From Geodermatophilus saharensis (GTDB taxonomy: Bacteria > Actinomycetota > Actinomycetes > Mycobacteriales > Geodermatophilaceae), in the NCBI RefSeq assembly GCF_900188205.1, contig NZ_FZOH01000002.1, positions 310,001-374,000 on the forward strand: 64,000 bases of DNA, in the 5' to 3' direction. Below the pieces are notes generated by a model that saw only the letters and a list, made by a program, of their open reading frames with translations, made no database searches and was not told the DNA's origin. The translations under genes and the position numbers were made by a program. How positions within the stretch are numbered: the first letter of the stretch is position 1; each line of letters opens with the position of its first letter. Shown here piece after piece: positions 61,788 through 64,000 of the stretch.

Positions 61788-62209
61788 CGGCGGGCGGGAC
61801 GGGCCTGCGGGCCGCGGGCGGCCCGCTCGCGCAGCAGGCCGGCCACGACCTCGGGAGCGGTCAGCGGGTCGATCGGCAGGGCCAGCGTGGCGTCGGCCTG
61901 CGACCAGTGGGCCAGCCACCGGTCGGGCTGGCGGGCGATGAGCACGCAGATCGCCGGGCGGTCGGCGACCTCGACGACCAGCTGCCGCGACAGCGCGAGG
62001 CCCCCGGTCGGCTGCGCCTCGCCGTCCAGGACCACGAGGTCCACCCCGCCGCCGTCGACGGTGTCGACGACGTCCTCCCCGGTGGCGCACTCGATCCACC
62101 GCAGGGGGCCCACGTCGGGCGCCGGGCGGCGGCCCACCGCGGTGCGGACGGCCTCGCGGACCTCGGGCCGGGAGCTGTAGACGAGGACGGTGGCCGGCGC
62201 GTCGATCAC
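61784..62209 (-). CDS. Receiver-like protein of unknown function
   Basis: 141 residues. It opens [21 protein letters not shown] and contains [22 protein letters not shown], so it looks like a response-regulator receiver fold: D in VVLDGEA would be the phospho-acceptor. But the acidic pair near the N-terminus is missing and there is no output domain. GTG 62209 has TAGGCT seven bases upstream. It is coupled to trpD and divergent from ctaE. Confidence 0.75.
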   Translation of the reverse strand: MIDAPATVLVYSSRPEVREAVRTAVGRRPAPDVGPLRWIECATGEDVVDTVDGGGVDLVVLDGEAQPTGGLALSRQLVVEVADRPAICVLIARQPDRWLAHWSQADATLALPIDPLTAPEVVAGLLRERAARGPQARPARR

Positions 62210-62216
62210 GCCCGGC

Positions 62217-62222
62217 AGCCTA
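62217..62222 (-). promoter_or_regulatory. Leaderless -10 box for the receiver-like/trpD unit
   Basis: TAGGCT on the minus strand, seven bases before GTG 62209. Confidence 0.6.
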
Positions 62223-62338
62223 GTGCCCGGCCGGGGCCGCTCCGGGGGACGCGACGCCCGTCCGGGGGACGGTCTCGGCCTGGTCACGGCGCAGGCACGC
62301 CGTGCCACCCACGGTCGGTGCACGTCGTCGACCGATGC

Positions 62339-62344
62339 CATGAT
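62339..62344 (+). promoter_or_regulatory. Leaderless -10 box for ctaE
   Basis: CATGAT, seven bases before GTG 62352. Confidence 0.45.
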
Positions 62345-62351
62345 GGACGTC

Positions 62352-62966
62352 GTGACAACGGCCCCCGTGGCGAGCAGCACCTTCGACACCTCGCGGGTGC
62401 ACTCCCTGACCCGACCGAACATGGTCAGCGTCGGCACGATCATCTGGCTCTCCAGCGAGCTGATGTTCTTCGCCGGGCTGTTCGCCATGTACTTCACCGC
62501 GCGCGCCCGCGCGACCGAGGGCTGGCCCCCGGAACCGACCGAACTGAACCTGCCCTACGCGCTGTTCTTCACGCTGATCCTGGTGGCGTCCTCGGTCACC
62601 TGCCAGATCGGCGTGTTCGCGGCGGAGAGCGGCAACGTCTACGGCCTGCGCCGGTGGTTCACGATCACCTTCGTCATGGGCCTGGTCTTCGTGCTGGCCC
62701 AGTTCAACGAGTACCGGGTGCTGGTCACCGAGCACGGGACGTCCATCTCGAGCTCGACGTACGGCTCGGTCTTCTACCTGACGACCGGCTTCCACGCGCT
62801 GCACGTCATCGGCGGCCTGGTCGCGTTCGTCTACGTGCTCATCCGGTCCACCATGGGCCGTTTCACGCCGGCACAGGCGACCTCGGCGATCGTGGTCTCC
62901 TACTACTGGCACTTCGTCGACGTCGTGTGGGTCGGGCTCTTCGCCACGATCTACCTGATCCGCTAG
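62352..62966 (+). CDS. ctaE: Cytochrome c oxidase subunit III
   Basis: 204 residues with five membrane helices. [35 protein letters not shown] and the C-terminal [12 protein letters not shown]...[14 protein letters not shown] are near-identical in pattern to mycobacterial CtaE. It is part of the aa3 oxidase in the bc1-aa3 supercomplex. GTG 62352 is preferred to ATG 62340 or 62343 because it gives the usual N-terminus and has CATGAT seven bases upstream. It leads qcrC by seven bases. Confidence 0.95.
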   Translation: MTTAPVASSTFDTSRVHSLTRPNMVSVGTIIWLSSELMFFAGLFAMYFTARARATEGWPPEPTELNLPYALFFTLILVASSVTCQIGVFAAESGNVYGLRRWFTITFVMGLVFVLAQFNEYRVLVTEHGTSISSSTYGSVFYLTTGFHALHVIGGLVAFVYVLIRSTMGRFTPAQATSAIVVSYYWHFVDVVWVGLFATIYLIR

Positions 62967-62973
62967 GGAACCG

Positions 62974-63852
62974 GTGTCCACTCCGAACCCGCACTCCGAC
63001 ACCCAGCCCGTCGAGGGCGCGCGCCGGTCCCGCTGGTCGCGCCGTCCTGCCGAGGGCACCCCGGCCGCGGCGGCCCGCGTCCGCCGCCGCTCCAAGCAGC
63101 GGCGGCGGCTGGGCAACGTCGCCGGCCTGATGGCCGGCCTCGTCCTCACCGGCGCCCTGTACTCCGTCGTCGCCCCCGGCGCGCTGGCCGCACCCGAGGG
63201 CAGCGAGTCCAGCGCGGAGGCCGCCGGCCGGGAGCTGTACGAGCGCAGCTGCATCAGCTGCCACGGCGAGAACCTCGAGGGCGTGCCCAACCGCGGGCCG
63301 TCGCTCATCGGTGTCGGCGAGGCCGCCGTGTACTTCCAGGTCCACACCGGCCGCATGCCGCTGGTGCGCCAGGACGCGCAGGCCCCCGACAAGCCGGCGG
63401 TCTTCTCCGACGAGGAGATCGACCAGCTGATGGCCTACGTGCAGGCCAACGGCGGCGGCCCGACGCTCCCCTCCGGCGACCTGCGCGACGGCGACCTCGC
63501 CGCCGGCGGTGAGCTGTTCCGGCTCAACTGCGCCTCCTGCCACAACTTCGTCGGCGAGGGCGGCGCGCTGTCCTCGGGCAAGTACGCCCCGAGCCTCGAG
63601 GACGCCAACGACCTCGAGATCTACACGGCCATGCTGACCGGCCCGGAGAACATGCCGGTGTTCGGGGACAACCAGCTCACCCCCGAGGACAAGCGCTCGA
63701 TCATCAACTACATCCAGACCGTCACCGACATGCCCGACCCGGGCGGTGCCGGCATCGGCCGCATCGGGCCGGTGGGCGAGGGCGTCGTGATCTGGGTCGT
63801 CGGCATCTCCGCGCTGATGTTCGGGATCTTCTGGATGGGGAGCAAGGCGTGA
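62974..63852 (+). CDS. qcrC: Menaquinol-cytochrome c reductase, dihaem cytochrome c subunit
   Basis: 292 residues. A basic N-terminus and a membrane helix (about 46-68) are followed by two c-type haem sites, C93-I-S-C96-H97 and C186-A-S-C189-H190, and a C-terminal helix (GVVIWVVGISALMFGIFWM). The two haems carry electrons straight to the oxidase, replacing soluble cytochrome c. GTG 62974 has AGGGAA upstream. The end overlaps qcrA by four bases. Confidence 0.95.
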   Translation: MSTPNPHSDTQPVEGARRSRWSRRPAEGTPAAAARVRRRSKQRRRLGNVAGLMAGLVLTGALYSVVAPGALAAPEGSESSAEAAGRELYERSCISCHGENLEGVPNRGPSLIGVGEAAVYFQVHTGRMPLVRQDAQAPDKPAVFSDEEIDQLMAYVQANGGGPTLPSGDLRDGDLAAGGELFRLNCASCHNFVGEGGALSSGKYAPSLEDANDLEIYTAMLTGPENMPVFGDNQLTPEDKRSIINYIQTVTDMPDPGGAGIGRIGPVGEGVVIWVVGISALMFGIFWMGSKA

Positions 63853-64000
63853 CCACGCACGACACCCGGCCCGGCAGCACCGGCGGGTCGGACACCCCCG
63901 GCCCGCTCTACGGCGGCCCGGACGACGACTACACGCCGGAGCAGCTCGCGGCGATGCCCCGCGAGGACCTCGACCGGCTCGGCGCCCGCTACGACCACGT
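63849..64000 (+). CDS. qcrA: Rieske iron-sulphur subunit, N-terminal part (3' end outside window)
   Basis: Only the first 50 codons are present: a hydrophilic start (TTHDTRPGSTGGSDTPG) and an LYGGPDDDYTPEQLAAMPREDLDRLG stretch seen before the membrane helices of actinobacterial QcrA. GTG 63849 overlaps the qcrC stop as GTGA. The iron-sulphur site lies beyond the edge; identity rests on order and the N-terminus. Confidence 0.85.
   Translation, partial: MTTHDTRPGSTGGSDTPGPLYGGPDDDYTPEQLAAMPREDLDRLGARYDH

Overview
The window is very GC-rich. Third codon positions are almost always G or C, GTG starts are frequent, and genes often overlap by four bases. Gene content (qcrCA-ctaE, pimB, Rv2175c- and PknL-like proteins, class II DAHP synthase, DnaE2, Dop-independent actinobacterial small proteins) marks an actinobacterium. 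The carotenoid genes, together with my impression of the dispersed repeats, suggest Geodermatophilaceae (Blastococcus/Geodermatophilus/Modestobacter type); this is inference, since no rRNA is present. No tRNA, rRNA, CRISPR array, integrase, transposase or phage gene was seen.

Layout: 0-4.2 kb holds a MoxR / DUF58 / transglutaminase operon, cut at the left edge. 4.4-6.2 kb holds a DUF3040 protein and SOS-controlled dinB. 6.4-9.1 kb holds an unusual three-gene unit: a DGGA-repeat peptide, a JmjC-type cupin oxygenase and a thioredoxin-like ferredoxin. 9-11.6 kb holds a phosphodiesterase, a methyltransferase and a PhnB-like protein. 11.7-16.4 kb is an SOS-controlled operon of a DUF6504 protein, a SAV_6107-type protein and dnaE2. 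16.6-17.7 kb holds a YbaK-type deacylase and a GNAT. 17.7-21.3 kb is carotenoid cluster 1 (crtO-like, cruF, cruG). 21.3-28.6 kb holds a flavin reductase, adenosine kinase, a CDP-alcohol transferase, a lipase, an ABC exporter with a LolA-like protein, and VapBC. 29.3-34 kb holds metF and carotenoid cluster 2 (crtE, crtI, crtB).

34-64 kb is housekeeping: the Rv2175c homologue, glyA behind a ZTP riboswitch, a PASTA kinase, nfo, a subtilase, a threonine aldolase, aroG, phosphofructokinase, an exoribonuclease, plsC, glucokinase, an ArsA-like protein, a SRPBCC protein, fadD, pimB, an M48 protease, two NlpC/P60 hydrolases (one behind a c-di-AMP riboswitch), a DEDDh/GIY-YIG nuclease, an Lrp-type protein, trpD, ctaE, qcrC and the start of qcrA. 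From metF onward, and with DUF3040 and adoK, gene order resembles the Rv2169c-Rv2202c region of Mycobacterium tuberculosis as I remember it, with accessory genes inserted between DUF3040 and metF.

How the genes work together: two SOS boxes join dinB and the dnaE2 operon into one DNA-damage mutagenesis response. crtE/crtI/crtB make and desaturate phytoene, and crtO/cruF/cruG would oxidise, hydrate and glycosylate the end product; no cyclase is visible. PimB, the M48 protease, the NlpC proteins and the PASTA kinase all concern the envelope. ctaE-qcrC-qcrA belong to the bc1-aa3 respiratory supercomplex. Many genes have a TANNNT-like -10 box 5-7 bases before the start codon, consistent with leaderless mRNAs. 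Palindromic repeats of at least two families lie at gene ends and probably act as terminators.
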